Positions 42,988-55,436 of a stretch of DNA of 64,000 nucleotides are shown here, piece after piece. Each line of letters opens with the position of its first letter. The stretch's first letter is position 1. Origin of the DNA: Zizania palustris. Lineage: Eukaryota; Streptophyta; Magnoliopsida; Poales; Poaceae. The notes under the pieces were generated by a model that had not been told where the DNA came from, made no database searches, and worked only from the letters and a program-made list of their open reading frames with translations. Position numbers and translations under genes: made by a program. The stretch covers positions 70,044,249 to 70,108,248 of the forward strand of contig JAAALK010000285.1 of NCBI GenBank assembly GCA_019279435.1, read 5' to 3'.

Positions 42988-44714
42988 TGTAGGACCGAAA
43001 CTGGCGACTCGTGGGGATTGAATAGGCTCCTCAACAAATTCTTTCAAATTGATGGCCTTTTGTAAACACCCAACGCTCTTCTAAAGAACAACCACAAGCA
43101 AATAAACTTACACAACAAATTCCCAGAGAAAACTAGTGCTATCACTCTCTTGTCAGATTGAAATTGATGCGATAGTTTGAGAGATCACAAGCACCAAAAT
43201 AATCTAGCCTTCAAAAACAACTGTTGTCTATATTGAAAAGACAGCAGTACAACACACACAAGGAAGATTAATAAAGCTCATAGACTAGAAATGCAAATCA
43301 TCAAGTGCTAGAAAAATATCCTTCAATCACGAGCATTTCATAACGCACAAGATCGACACCATCAGTTCAAAGGCATTTAATCAAACACATGACATGCACT
43401 TAGATCACATAGAAATATCAACAAACATATATGTATCAAACTGAAATAAAGATCTTGCAGCAAATTAATCTATCAAAGAATAATCAACCAGAATACTAAT
43501 TGAAAGTGCACGAAAATAGAGGAATAGTGACTACTATTCAGTTCATGTTTCTGTTCTAGTGCTACTGCTCTTGTTCCTGCTGATTCCCAAGCGACAAGTG
43601 GCATCCACCACATGGTATACAATCGTGGAGTGTTGCTTCGCACGCAGCGCCTGCGCTGCTTCATTGGATGCGCCAAGCTAATTGGCTCAGTAGAAGCAGT
43701 GCCCACATGCACCGCTCCCCTGCACCGAAGAGAACAAGGTCCTACGCCGTGTGCAGCGGGCAGCCCATAGAAAACCAGACGAGAGAGAAAACCAAAGGGA
43801 CTTAATCCCTGAGAAAAACCAAGCGAACAGGGAGGTGCGTCGATGACTTCTGTCATGCTACACACTGCACCACCGAGTGGCTTTCAAGAAAAACCAACAA
43901 TGAGTTGATCCCTTGAGAAAATCGGTGGGGATAATCGAATAAGGAGCAATGGCGGCGTACAAAATTCATGGTGGCAGAAGGAAAGAAAAATAAGGGAAAG
44001 TGACCAAGAAATTTTTGATTGGAAAAGAGAATTCAGAAATGGGCAGTTGAAACCCTAGGGTCTAGGGGCCTTTTATAGGCAATTTAAAAACAGGAAAAGA
44101 CACAAATATCCTTAGGGTTTTTTTACAGACTAAAAGGCCCATAGGCCAAAAATATAAAATCCTATCTAAAGATAGTTTGTCCTGATTCGACGCTTTCATA
44201 GCGACTACAACTCTAGTTCAGAATGTTTCGATCTTGATCTAACGGTTTTGAGCCGAAACCGACAAAGCCCACTAGATCGTTGACACGTGTCACCAATCTG
44301 TGAACTCGACCTCCAGCAAGTCTCTCCCACTCTCGATCCCTCGAGCCGCCTTATCACTTGCACTAGCCTCCCTTTCACTGACTTGGTCAACACACTGTCC
44401 CGATCATCCGTCCATCCATGTCTTGCTCTATCTCCATGTGTATGCCTGAGATCTTTCTCAACTTCACCCGACATCCTTGATCGTCTGGCATCAAACTCCC
44501 CGCTTGACCCTGATCACCCGCCGTTGATAGTTGACTTGCATCTCAACCATGCACAACATGACACAAGTAAAACACGAATCTCCACGCAAAGCCCACATTG
44601 ATCCCATTAGTGAACCCAAACAGCCAATCACAAAACCAGACCATGAAACATGCAAACTTTTCAATCACTCATCACTAATATAAATCCATAGTGCAAACCC
44701 CACTTAGTTTCTCA
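42988..44714 (-). repeat. 3' LTR of element D
   Basis: 1727 bp on the plus strand from TGTAGGACCGAAAC to AGTTTCTCA. Minus-strand TATAAAA at 44071-44077. Directly followed by ATCTCCCCCTTGATGAG, the reverse of the polypurine tract. Related to, but clearly diverged from, the B LTR. Confidence 0.8.
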
Positions 44715-45429
44715 ATCTCCCCCTTGATGAGTGCATTGACAACTCTCAAAAGAAACACATATGAATGTTGAAGTTCAACGCACAAGTGGCCATAAAAACT
44801 AAGAAAAGAGCAAAAACATGTCAATTGATTTAAAAATTCTCCCCCTTGACAAATGATCCTCCCCTTCGACAGAAACAAGACACTATTTCTCCCCCTTTGG
44901 CAATGCAGGAATCAAGGTGATCAAAAATGATGCAAAGAGAAATGTGAGGGTGAATGCATATGCAAGATTCTGAAACACGATTAGCTGCAATTACAGTACA
45001 AAATGAGCATTCGCCTTGAATATTGTCTAAAAGTACTGCATGATAAGCTCATATGAATCATATCTAAAGACAATCAAGAGTAAGTATTTTCAGGTTTTAG
45101 CAAATAAAAGCATCACCAGTTAGACTAGCATACTAGACATGGTAAAGCATGCAATACAAAAGCTAGCAAATACTATCCAGACATGCATAATCAAATAACA
45201 TGGAGCTTCAGCAAACTGGTAATTATGCAATATTTTCAAGCTTTTTGTTTCCTTTTTCTTTTGTTTTTAATGCCAGGGGTTATTTGCATGTCAACCTTAT
45301 GATAACCGACTAAGCTAAGCCTATGTCAAGCAAAGACCATCAAAATCTTAAAGCATTAGTCATGGCATGCACTACAATGTCCCAGTTCATACAAAAGTGC
45401 TATGTTAAGCAGTCTAGAGCAATGCAGTG

Positions 45430-45922
45430 TGTTGGCGTAAAAGATTATGCTAACAGGTTTTCAGAGATTAGAAACTAACAAACGAAGTGTTTGCGAAGTG
45501 AACTATTTCAAGCCTCCGAATAGGATAATAGCTTGAAGTAATTCGAAGTTGTGTATTGAATAACTAAGTATTCGATCCTCATTACAGGGTAGAATGGGGG
45601 TATTTATAGGTAAAAATCTTAAGGAAAAGACTTTTTTACCCCTCAATTACAACCTACATAGTGGAAACTATTTGGTACCCCTAATAGGGTTAAAATGGTA
45701 AAAGACTAATCTAATAAGAAAGAAGATAAGTCTTCCATCCTTGCTGGCAGATAAGTTCTCTGAAGATTCGACGTTCGAAGCTATACTCCGAACGGGGGTC
45801 TGCACTGATGCTTCGAACTTGATCACGTACTAAACCGGAGTTAATACTGGAACTTTGGTTTAGTAGATTGCCTTTGTCTTGTTATTGTAGAGACCCTGAA
45901 GATGAAGTATTTTCCCCCAACA
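45430..45922 (-). mobile_element. 493-bp solo LTR in the D tail
   Basis: TGTTGGCGTAAAAG...CCCCCAACA, flanked by CAGTG at 45425-45429 and 45923-45927. Minus-strand TATAAATA at 45601-45608 sets its orientation. Its minus-strand start TGTTGGGGGAAAATACTTC resembles the LTR beginning at 63877, so both belong to one family. The window shows no internal region. Confidence 0.82.
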
Positions 45923-46131
45923 CAGTGCGACAAAGCAAACCCACCTAGATCTTTTTAATATTAGCACAAAAGACATGGATAACAATTTCATGATTTTTAT
46001 CAATTTCCAGTACAAGATTTCCATGAAAAAGCAGTAAAATGTTCAAGTTGCATGTTTGCATCCAATGTAAATGACTTAGCTACCAGGCATGTAAAAGATA
46101 GCAAAATCATTCAACCTACTCATGCTAGTTA

Positions 46132-46136
46132 CCAGA
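46132..46136. repeat. Target-site duplication CCAGA of element C, left copy
   Basis: CCAGA precedes TGAGGAGCC here and follows GGTCCTACA at 57426-57430. Confidence 0.9.
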
Positions 46137-48125
46137 TGAGGAGCCATGCTGAATAGCGTGGGCCTCATGGCTCCAGAAGTGATGAGTCATTGTCAACGAT
46201 AGTCAAAGGGGACAAAAGAAGAAGAGATCTGCTGTTTCATGGGCCGCGCGTGACTCAGGTACACGGGCAGCGAGCGACTGTCGGGCTGAGAGAGCTGCGA
46301 AGTCGGGCTGGCCCAATCCAGGTACATGGGCCAGAAGCAGTAGAAGACCCACTGGACTGTTGACCAGGGTTGACTCAGGTACACGGGCGGTGAGCGATTG
46401 CCGGGCTGAGAGAGCTGCGGAGTCGAGCCGGCCCAATCCGGGTACATGGTGCAAAGTCGGTGGAGGCTTTGTCAGTTTCGGTGTAAAACTGACAACCGTT
46501 GATCTTGTATCCGACTGTCCAGAAGAGAAGCCGTAGTCGCTACGAAAACTTAGCTTCCGGATAAGTCATCTGTATCTCTAGGCCCACAATCAGTCAGTCG
46601 TGTCTGTAAAAATTCCTTAGGGCAGTAGAGTCTTTTCCTTTATTCTTGCGTCTGTAAAAACCCTAAGGGGCAGGTGGAATATTCCTAGTGTTGGGCAGCC
46701 TATAAATAGGACCCCAATCCCTAGGGTTTGGACTACCCTTTTTGCTGAAATCAATACTACTCCTTTGGGTCACTTTTTGTCTCTTGCATTCTCTCTTCTC
46801 TCTCTTGTTGTGCGCAGCCAGGCTGCTGTTCATGGGATTTTAGCTTGCATTTATTTCATTTCGTTTGATGCTTTGAAGCTTCTATTCTGTTGAACGTGCG
46901 CAGCAAATCTGCAGCAACATTTGTTGCTTCGTTTCATGTGCACAGGCATTTTCCTGAGTGTGTTTGTGCTTTGGTTTGCTTCTGTTCTTCACGAGCAGAG
47001 TACTAGTTCTTGCTGTTTGCAAGTAGTACTCCTCCACTGTAGCAACAGTACTCTAGTGTCAGCTTTTTGCTTTCTACTGCACATCTTTTTGATCGAAGTT
47101 GACAGGCCCAAGTAACTTTTCTGTCTGTTCTCTGGCGAAGCCACCTTCTCTGTTCGAAGCCCCTCAGCTCCATGAGGCAGGCTTCGATCTAACATCTTCG
47201 AAGGCTTCGCTTGAACTTCGGCTTCATTTTTGTGCTGTGTCTCTAGCTTCACTTTGTACTGTCAGCTTCACATACTTAGATAGTCCTTGCGAAGGTGTTC
47301 TCTGTCACTAGCTATTCGAAGTCAATACTTCGTGAGGCTTCGGAGTTAGCTTCGAAGCTAATATCACTGATAGACTTCGTTTTTGGTCTCTCTATCGCAT
47401 GTCAGCCTTCACTTCTCTTTTCGAAGTTAGCTCCTTTCGAAGGTAGAGTGTAGGCTTCAAATTTGGTTTCTCTGTCGTGTGACAGGCTTCGCTTCTTTGT
47501 TCGAAGGTTGTCCGTCTGTTGTGTTCGAAGTTTTCTGTTCGAAGGTTTGGCTTCGAAGCCCTCGGTTCGAAGCTATGTTCAAAGCTTTGCCTTCGAAGTA
47601 CATACTTCGAAGCAGGCTCCGACTTTGTCATACTTCGCTTCGAAGCATACTTCGATTTCTGCCACTTCGAACTAGGCTAGACCGAAACCTACCTTCGGCA
47701 TTTTCACAACACCTTCGACAGACTTCGACTTCCATCTCCGAACCAGGCTTCGACCAGCGAAGTAGACTTCGACACTTCGAAGCAGGCTTCGTCCAGAGAA
47801 GCAAGCTTCGCCGAGTTTCGAACAGGAGATAGATTTGAATGGGTAACGTCTCTTCTCTCCCATAGTGCACCTAGATTGCATTACTGAGAAGTCTGTCTTG
47901 CTTAGACTTGCGTATACTATTTATCTATCAATTAACACTGCTTTGATAGTTCTCTGTTTGTCATCAGCTTCTTCTAGGCTAGATACCTTTAGACTTAGGC
48001 TATCTGTTTATTTTCTACTGCTTAGTCTTTTGAGGTGCGTTGGGTATTGGGATCAGGCCATTGATTCGAAAGAATTTTTAAGGCGCCCATTCACCCCCCC
48101 TCTGGTCTCTACTTTCGGTCCTACA
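46137..48125 (+). repeat. 5' LTR of element C
   Basis: 1989 bp, TGAGGAGCC...GGTCCTACA. Promoter TATAAATAGG at 46701-46710. Between about 47120 and 47830 it carries a dense array of CTTCGAAG, TTCGAAG and GCTTCG motifs. Two internal near-repeats of a CAGGTACACGGGC...GGCCCAATCC unit occur at about 46257-46326 and 46377-46446. Confidence 0.9.
46701..46710 (+). promoter_or_regulatory. TATA box of the C 5' LTR
   Basis: TATAAATAGG in a GGGCAGCCTATAAATAGGAC context; same position in the 3' LTR at 56001-56010. Confidence 0.7.
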
Positions 48126-48127
48126 AG

Positions 48128-48138
48128 TGGTATCAGAG
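48128..48138 (+). other. Primer binding site of element C (tRNA-iMet type)
   Basis: TGGTATCAGAG starts two bases after the LTR; the twelfth base is T instead of C. Confidence 0.85.
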
Positions 48139-48190
48139 TTTGGTTAGGGTTTTTCCATACCTTAACCGGTTCTAAACCCCGGTAGTGACC

Positions 48191-50940
48191 ATGACGTCTC
48201 CTGGCAAGGTCCCGTCCTTGGAAGCCTATGGCTATAACTATTGGAAGACTCGCATGCGAGCCTATCTCATGAGCCAGGGTTCGGACATTTGGGACATTTG
48301 CGTTAACACCACGTTTGTCATATTGCCAGTCACTGAGCAGGGTACTACTGGTATCATTGCTCAGCATCTGAGCAACAGTAAGGCTGTGAACATTCTGTTT
48401 TCTGGTTTAGGTCCCACTGAGTTTGAGCGTGTGAGTCATCTCTCCACTGCGAGAGAGATCTGGGCTACCCTCAAGGCACACCATGAGGAAACAGCATAGG
48501 TCAAGGCTCGGCTCTATCAGACCTACCAGCGTGAATATGAGAATTTCACACAGAAGCCGGGTGAATCTGTTGAGGCTCTGTTTGGTCGTTTTCAGTCGAT
48601 CATAAACAAGCTTCGAGATAACAAGGCTGAGGGTGCTCAGTTAGTCTCAGATCACGAGCAGGCGCTCAAGGTTCTCCATACCTTGGACCCAAAGATCTGG
48701 AAGATCAAGGTATCCTCTATCGTTGAGAGCACTTCTTACGATACCTTGACCATTTCTGAGTTGTTTAGCAAGCTGAAGGCCACTGAGGTAGATATCCAGC
48801 TGAGATCAAATCTCACTGGTTCTGGATCAAAATCCCTGGCCCTTGCTACACCTTCTGTTGATCCTTCAGCTGTGAGCTGTGCTGGGTTCTCCTTAATGTC
48901 TATCACTGAGGACCAGCTTGAGTCTTTGGGAGATGATGATTTGTGTCTCTTTAACAACCGGGTGCGTCGTGTCTATGACAAGAGAATGTTCAAAAGACAC
49001 GGCACAAAATCCGGATGCTTTGAGTGTGGTGATCCAGGACACTTCATCGCCGACTGCCCCAAGCGCAATGGACACAAGAAGGGCACCGGTGGCAGCTTCC
49101 ATGACTCCGGCAAGCATGAGAGCTCATCCTTCAACAAGGGCAAGCCGAAGACTCGATTCTTCAAGAAGGCCCTGAAGGACTACCGGCGAGAGAACAAGAA
49201 GCGCGACAAGGCCTTCTTCGCCGAGATGGAGAAGATCTACTCCAAGCGGTCCACGTCTTCTTCCTCTTCATCGAGCTCAAGCGATGAGGAGATCGCCATC
49301 AGGAAGGGGAAGGACAAGGATGATCCGGCGGGTCTCTGCTTCATGGCCTTCGGAGACAAGCCGAAGAGCCGCTCACACCAGCGCCGAAGATCCCGCAAGA
49401 GCTTCTGTTCAATGGCTCTTGGGGATAAGGAAGAAAAGAGCTCCTCCGACGACTCCGACGACGACGACAACAAGTTATCATCCTACGAGCGCGAAATCGT
49501 TGATTTACTTGAGAGCAATCGTCAGGAGTTGAAATATCGGGAAAAACTGCTTAGGGGTCTAAGAAGAGGATAGATGAGTTAGAGAGTGAGCTTGCCGTGG
49601 CCAACGGCAGAATTGAGAGTCTATCTTCTTCTCCTTGCTTGGGTGATAGCAGTGAGTGCTCGAAGTGTGAGGTGCTTCTGTGTGACCTTTCGACTCTGAA
49701 GTCCAGGTACACAGAAAGGGTTGATGAGAGGGACGCTTTGGCCACTGAGCTTGAAAGCACTCAGCTGGAGCTGAAAGATGCTCCAGCCACTGTCGTCGCA
49801 CCCTGTGTTCGTTGCCCATCTCATCTAGCTGCCTTAGCTGAGCTGAAATCCAAGGGCGATGAGCATTTGGGTGATTTGGAGAGGTTGAGAGCTGAGCTTG
49901 CCCAGACTAGGCTAGAGCTTGAGACACTGTCAGTTCCACCCACTGTCTGTGAGAACTGTCTGTCTCTTAGAATGGAATTGATTAAGCTGAAAGCCGAGAA
50001 GTCTGTTCAAATAGAGAGTCAGTGTGAGACCTGCTTGTCTCAGGTAGAGGTTCTAGCTTCCTTGAGAGAGGAGCTAGCAGATTCTCAGAATGAGAATTTT
50101 TACCTCCGTTCCATCCTGAGTTGGATCAGTTCCTGGGAGCCTCAGCTCGGCATGATGATCCAGCAGTTCAAGAGGCAGGATGGGTTTGGGGTAGGTTACA
50201 CCTACACCAAGGCTGACTTTGAGAGTGCCATTAGCCGGGCAGTGGAGTGGAGTAAAATGACTCCAGAGCAGAGGTATCCCAAGACTCACTCCACTGAGTC
50301 TTCCCATGCTTGTCAGCCCAAGGATGGAGTGATCCATGAGCCACCCAAAGCTCCACCCAAGAAGCCTATCTGGGTTCCAAAGCCCAAACACCTCCACACT
50401 TCTCTGGACTCTATTCCTGGACCCTCTCAACCCAAGAAGACCACACCAAACACTACCAAGCCCAAACATCCCAAGCCTCAACCACATCCCAAGAAGCCCA
50501 CCTATCATTGTGAGTACTGTCAGAGAGACGGGCATCTTGCGGAGTTTTGCTTCAGGAGGAAGCGGGTTGAGAGAGCAGAGAGGGCTCGTGGTGGTCAGGA
50601 GCAGTTCTACCAGCAGGGCGGTAGACTGCGTGTTCCTCGACGCGGGGAGAGGCTGGAGGCCAGGCCGCGTCGTGTAGGTGGTGGTAGAGGAGACGGCTTT
50701 CTTGCCCGTGCTCTTGTTGGTGGTGTCCGTTCTGGCAGAGTTCCAGGCTGTGTTGGCTACGGTTCTAGACCTCGTGGCCGCAGGTTTAGGCAGAACCGAG
50801 GACCGCGCTTTGAGACGCGTTTTGGTCCAAACTCTTGTGATGGTTTTCGCTTTCCATCTTTTGAGCAGATGGCTCGACACTGGTTTAGCTCTTTTGCTAA
50901 ACCTGGTGCCGGACCATTTGCTCCCACTTACAGCCACTGA
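48191..50940 (+). pseudogene. gag: C Gag, broken by one stop and one frameshift
   Basis: Begins MTSPGKVPSLEAYGYNYWK. An in-frame TAG at 48497-48499 interrupts the capsid region and the frame then continues to about 49560, where a one-base shift moves it to another frame until a TGA at 50938-50940. It has a first knuckle CFECGDPGHFIADC (about 49015-49056), an acidic Ser-rich stretch, a coiled coil (about 49570-50130) with repeated CX2C pairs, a Lys/Pro-rich linker, and a second knuckle CEYCQRDGHLAEFC (about 50512-50553). The layout is the same as B Gag, confirming Sirevirus affinity, but similarity is low. The RTTQT motif of B is absent. Confidence 0.85.
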
Positions 50941-50942
50941 TT

Positions 50943-53900
50943 GTGCAGGACCGGGGACTGGAGGATGTTTGGATCATGGACTCAGGATGCTCCCGCCACA
51001 TGACGGGACATCGCAGATGGTTCTCCAGTCTCACTCCCCCGAGCTCCAAAGAGTACATCACATTCGGGAACAATGGTCAAGGGGAAGGTAAGTGGCATTG
51101 GCTCAATTCGCATTTCAGATCATTTCTCTTTGAAGAATGTTGCTTTGGTTAAAAATTTGAACTTCAATTTGATTTCCGTTTCGCAACTTCTTGAGGATGG
51201 TTTGGAAGTGCGTTTTAAGAAGGGTAATTCTTCTGTGGTTGATTCTAGAGGGTCGTTGATTTGCCAGATTTTACCATTCGGCAAAGTTTTTCGAATTGAC
51301 TTCTCTAGTTCTTTTGGCCCTTCTCGCTGTTTGATTGCTGGATCTTCTTCTGAGCTTTGGAAGTGGCATAGGAGGTTAGGTCATTTGAGTTTTGACCTGC
51401 TAGTCAGGTTAAGCTCTATGGACCTCATCCGAGGATTGCCCAAGCTTAAGATGGAGAAGGATCTAGTTTGGCATCCCTGTCGTCATGGGAAAATGGTTGC
51501 CGCTTCTCACTCACCTGTGACTCAGGTGATGACTTCGTATCCGGGCGAGCTTTTACATTTGGACACTGTAGGTCTAGCTCGGGTACGCTCAGTTGGTGGG
51601 AAGTGGTATGCACTTGTGATTGTTGATGACTTTTCTCGATTTTCGTGGGTTTTCTTCTTGGAGTCTAAGGATAAACGTTTCAGTTTGTTCATGACCTGAT
51701 TTTGAAGCTGAAGAATGAGAACAATGGTCGGATGCGAGCAATTCGCTCCTACAACGGCTCTGAGTTCAAGAACTCTCAGTTCGTCAGCTTTTGTAGTGAT
51801 CAGGGTCTGGACCATCAGTTTTCTTCTCCTTACACTCCTCCACAGAATGACGTTGTGGAACGAAATAACCGCACGCTAGTCGAGATGGCCAGGACGATGC
51901 TCGATGAGCACAGGTCTCCTAGGCGTTTTTGGGATGAAGCCATGAACACGGCTTGCTATCTGGCCAACCGCATTTTTCTTAGAGCTTACCTTGGTAAGAC
52001 ATCATATGAACTGCGGTTTGGCAGACAGCCCAAGGTGAGCCACTTGCGAGTGTTTGGCTGCAAGTGCTTTGTGCTCAAGAAGGGAGGGCATTTGGACAAG
52101 TTTGAGTCTCGTTGCTGGGATGGTCTTTTTCTTGGCTACGCTTTGCATTCTCAAGGTTTTCGTGTTTGGAACCTCGAATCCCAGCTGCTTGTCGAGACTT
52201 GTGAGGTTTCATTTGATGAGTCTTTGCCTTCTTTGACTCCTTCTTTTGAGCTTTCTAGTGATGATGAGCTCGGAGAATCCATCTTCGAGGAAGATGAGGA
52301 TACTCCAGCTGCTGATGAGGGTGGGCCTTCTGCATCCCCCGCAGAGCCCACACCTTCTGAGACTTCGACTGAGGATGAGGGCGGACCTCTGATCACTTCT
52401 TCCACTACGATCGAGCCCCCTCAGTCGAGTCCAGAGGTGCCTGCTGCTGACTCCGGTGAGGTGACTTCAGATCACCAGGGAACCCGAGCAGTTCAGCGTG
52501 ACCATCCCTCAGAGCTCATCATAGGTGATTTGACTGAGAGAACTTTGCGTTCTTCTACCTCTCTTGTTGTGTTTGCTGAATCTGCGTTTGTTGCATCTTT
52601 TGAGCCCAGAGACATTTCTCATGCTCTTTCTGATTCTAATTGGATTAATGCTATGCAAGAAGAGCTTGAGAACTTTGTCCGCAATCGGGTTTGGACATTA
52701 GTTGAGCCGTCACCAGGATGCAACCCCATAGGCACCAAGTGGGTATTCAAGAACAAACAAGGTGAAGATGGGGTTGTGGTGCGCAACAAAGCTCGACTAG
52801 TTTCCCAGGGTTATTGCCAGAAGGAAGGTATTGACTTTGAAGAAACCTTCGCTCCTGTTGCCCGTCTTGAGTCCATTCGTATTCTTCTAGCTTTTGTCGC
52901 TTCGAAGGGTTTTAAGCTTTTTCAAATGGACGTTAAGAGTGCTTTTCTGAACGGGTTCATAGAGGAGGAAGTCTATGTTAGGCAGCCACCTGGTTTTGAG
53001 AACCCTAAGTTTCCTCGACATGTTTTTAAGTTGCACAAAGCTTTATACGGGTTGAAGCAAGCCCCCAGGGCTTGGTATGACCGATTAAAGCAATTTTTGT
53101 TGGGGAAGGGCTTTGTGATGGGTTTTGTGGACAAAACTCTCTTTCTGCTCAGAGTTGCTTCAGATTTTTTAGTCGCTCAGATTTATGTGGACGATATTAT
53201 CTTTGGCGGTACTACTAATGATCTTGTGTCCAAGTTTTCTGAGCAGATGCATAGTGAGTTTGAGATGAGCCTCATGGGTGAGCTCAAATACTTTCTAGGG
53301 CTCCAGATCAAGCAGACCAAGGACGGCACCTTCATCCACCAAGGTAAGTAAACTCGTGATATGTTAAAGAAATTTGACTTTGGTGGTGAATTGAAGCCGC
53401 AGATGACCCCGATGGGCACTTCTGGGGGTCTGGACAAGGATGAAAGCGGCGTCAAGGTCAATGAAAGGGAGTTTCGAGGGATGATCGGCTCGCTGCTATA
53501 CTTAACGGCGACAAGACCAGACATTTAGTTTGCCGTGGGGCTTTGCGCGCGCTTCCAGTCTTCACCACGCGCGTCTCACCGGCAGGCTGTCAAGCGCATT
53601 TTCAGGTATCTTACTTATGCGCCCGATCTTGGTCTTTTCTATTCAGCATCATCTTCACTCGATCTATCTGGCTTTTCGGATGCCGACTTTGGTGGGTGCC
53701 GGTTGGATCGCAAGTCGACTTCCGGTACTTGCCAGTTTCTTGGTTCTTCTCTTGTCTCTTGGTCTTCTCGAAAGCAATCTGGAGTTGCTCTTTCGACCAC
53801 AGAGGCTGAGTACGTAGCTGCTTCTAGCTGCTGCTCACAGTTGGTTTGGATGATTTCCACTCTGCGAGATTTTGGGTTGTTCTTTCCTACCAGAGTTCCT

Positions 53901-54134
53901 TTGTTTTGCGACAGCACTAGTGCAATTAGTGTAGGGAAAAACCCATGTCTTCATTCAAAAACCAAACACATTGATGTGCGCTTTCACTTTCTGCGGGATC
54001 AATATGAGAAAGGTGTTATTGACCTTGTTCATGTTGATACCCATCATCAGTTGGCTGACATTTTCACCAAACCCCTAGATCAGTCTACATTTGAGCGTTT
54101 ACGAGGGGATTTGGGTGTTGTGTATCCTTTTTAG
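50943..54134 (+). pseudogene. pol: C Pol, broken by frameshifts, stops and an integrase active-site change
   Basis: Protease motif DSGCSRHMTG at about 50976-51005, then a frame change near 51090 and another near 51695. Integrase keeps HLDTVG and the ERNNRT glutamate, but the second catalytic Asp is Tyr (RSYNGSEF). The reverse transcriptase keeps YVDD (about 53187-53198). Stops at about 53349 (TAA) and 53527 (TAG) interrupt before RNase H, which ends FTKPL...GVVYPF. Pol lies in the -1 frame relative to Gag, overlapping its end, and the codon aligned with the B UAG is CAG. Not functional as it stands. Confidence 0.87.
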
Positions 54135-55436
54135 GATATTTTGCGTCAGTTTTCTTTCTTCTTTACTCTTTTCTTGAGTCTTTTGTGTGTGTTCATATCT
54201 TGCATATTCACATATCACACTTTTTTAGAGATGCTTCTGTTATATGATTGCACTGCTTTACTTATTCTAGCTGGTACATGCTTTTGAATACTTGTCATTG
54301 ATCATGCTTTGGTTCAGTTCACTTGATATGTCTGATATCTGTCATATGCATGACTTTTATGCTTTAAACTTGAAAAATGATCACCATTGCTTCTGGTAAC
54401 TAGCATGTGTAGGCTAAGTGCTCTTGCTATCTGTTACATGCCTTGTAGCTAGTTCCTGACTTGGATGCAAATATGCAACTTGGACATCTGTATGCTTTAA
54501 TCATGGAAATGTGCTATGAAATAATGGAAAACTAGCAAAATGAAAATTCCATGCCTTCTTATGCTTAAAATTGAAAAGATCCAGGTGGGTTTGTCTTGTC
54601 GCATTGCATTGTTCTGGACTACGTACCATAGCACTTTGGTATGAACTAGGACACTGTAGTGTATGCCAAGACCAATGTCTTAAGCTTCTGATGGTCCAGT
54701 TCTGGCCTAGGCTTGACTTGGTAGGTCAGCATAAGGTTGACATGCAAATAACCCCTGGCAAAAATGAAAAAGGGAAAAGAAAAAGCTTGAAAATTGAAAT
54801 GATAACAAGTTTGCTGAAGCACTTTGTTTTGAACAATGCTTAGCTTGGTAGATATCAGTTAGTTTTACATCTCATGCTTTACCTTGCTTGTTTACTGGAA
54901 AATGTGGTGATGCTTTTGTTTGCAAAAACTGAAAAATGCGTGCAAATGACTTTCTTTAGATATCATCTGTTGCACTGATCATGCCATGTACGTTACAGTA
55001 TGACTTTTGCTGTATCTGTTAGATGTTGTAATTACAGTCAATCATATCTGAGAAGCATGCTTTCTACACTCCTCCTGCACTCCAGTTACATTCATTGCAT
55101 ATTTTGAGGGGGAGTCTGTGTCTCTTTTGAGTGCTTGATGAGTTCACTTGTCAACAAGGGGGAGAAAATTTGGGATCAGAGTTTAAGGGGGAGTTCTTAC
55201 TCTGTTGATATCCTTGTTGTTCTGAAATCGCACTCATTTTGAGCTTTTACGTTTTGGTTAACCATAATGACCACTTCTTGCTTTTTTCGGCTTTTGGTCA
55301 TTAGGGTTAAACTTTTACCTTATTTTTCTTCTTCTTTGTTTTTCTTGTGCTTTGTTTTCGTGTTTCCACATTTGTTCGCAGGTGCTGAAGAGCTGAAGAA
55401 GAGGAGTGTTGACAATGCACTCATCAAGGGGGAGAT
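54135..55436 (+). other. C 3' noncoding tail with polypurine tracts
   Basis: No gene and no envelope-like frame. Polypurine-type tracts GAGGGGGAG at about 55106, AAGGGGGAG at about 55163 and 55187, and the probable primer AAGGGGGAGAT ending at 55436 directly before the LTR. Confidence 0.72.

Larger units (their letters stand above)
44715..46136 (-). other. D 3' noncoding tail (interrupted by a solo LTR)
   Basis: No gene. Polypurine-type tracts on the minus strand at about 44716, 44838, 44860 and 44889. The region matches the B tail in layout, including the TGCCAGGGGTTATTTGC stretch near 45272. Confidence 0.65.

Noticed and set aside
54135..55436. Envelope-like gene after C Pol
   Set aside because: Some Sireviruses carry one, but no frame longer than 90 codons and no membrane-protein pattern is present here.
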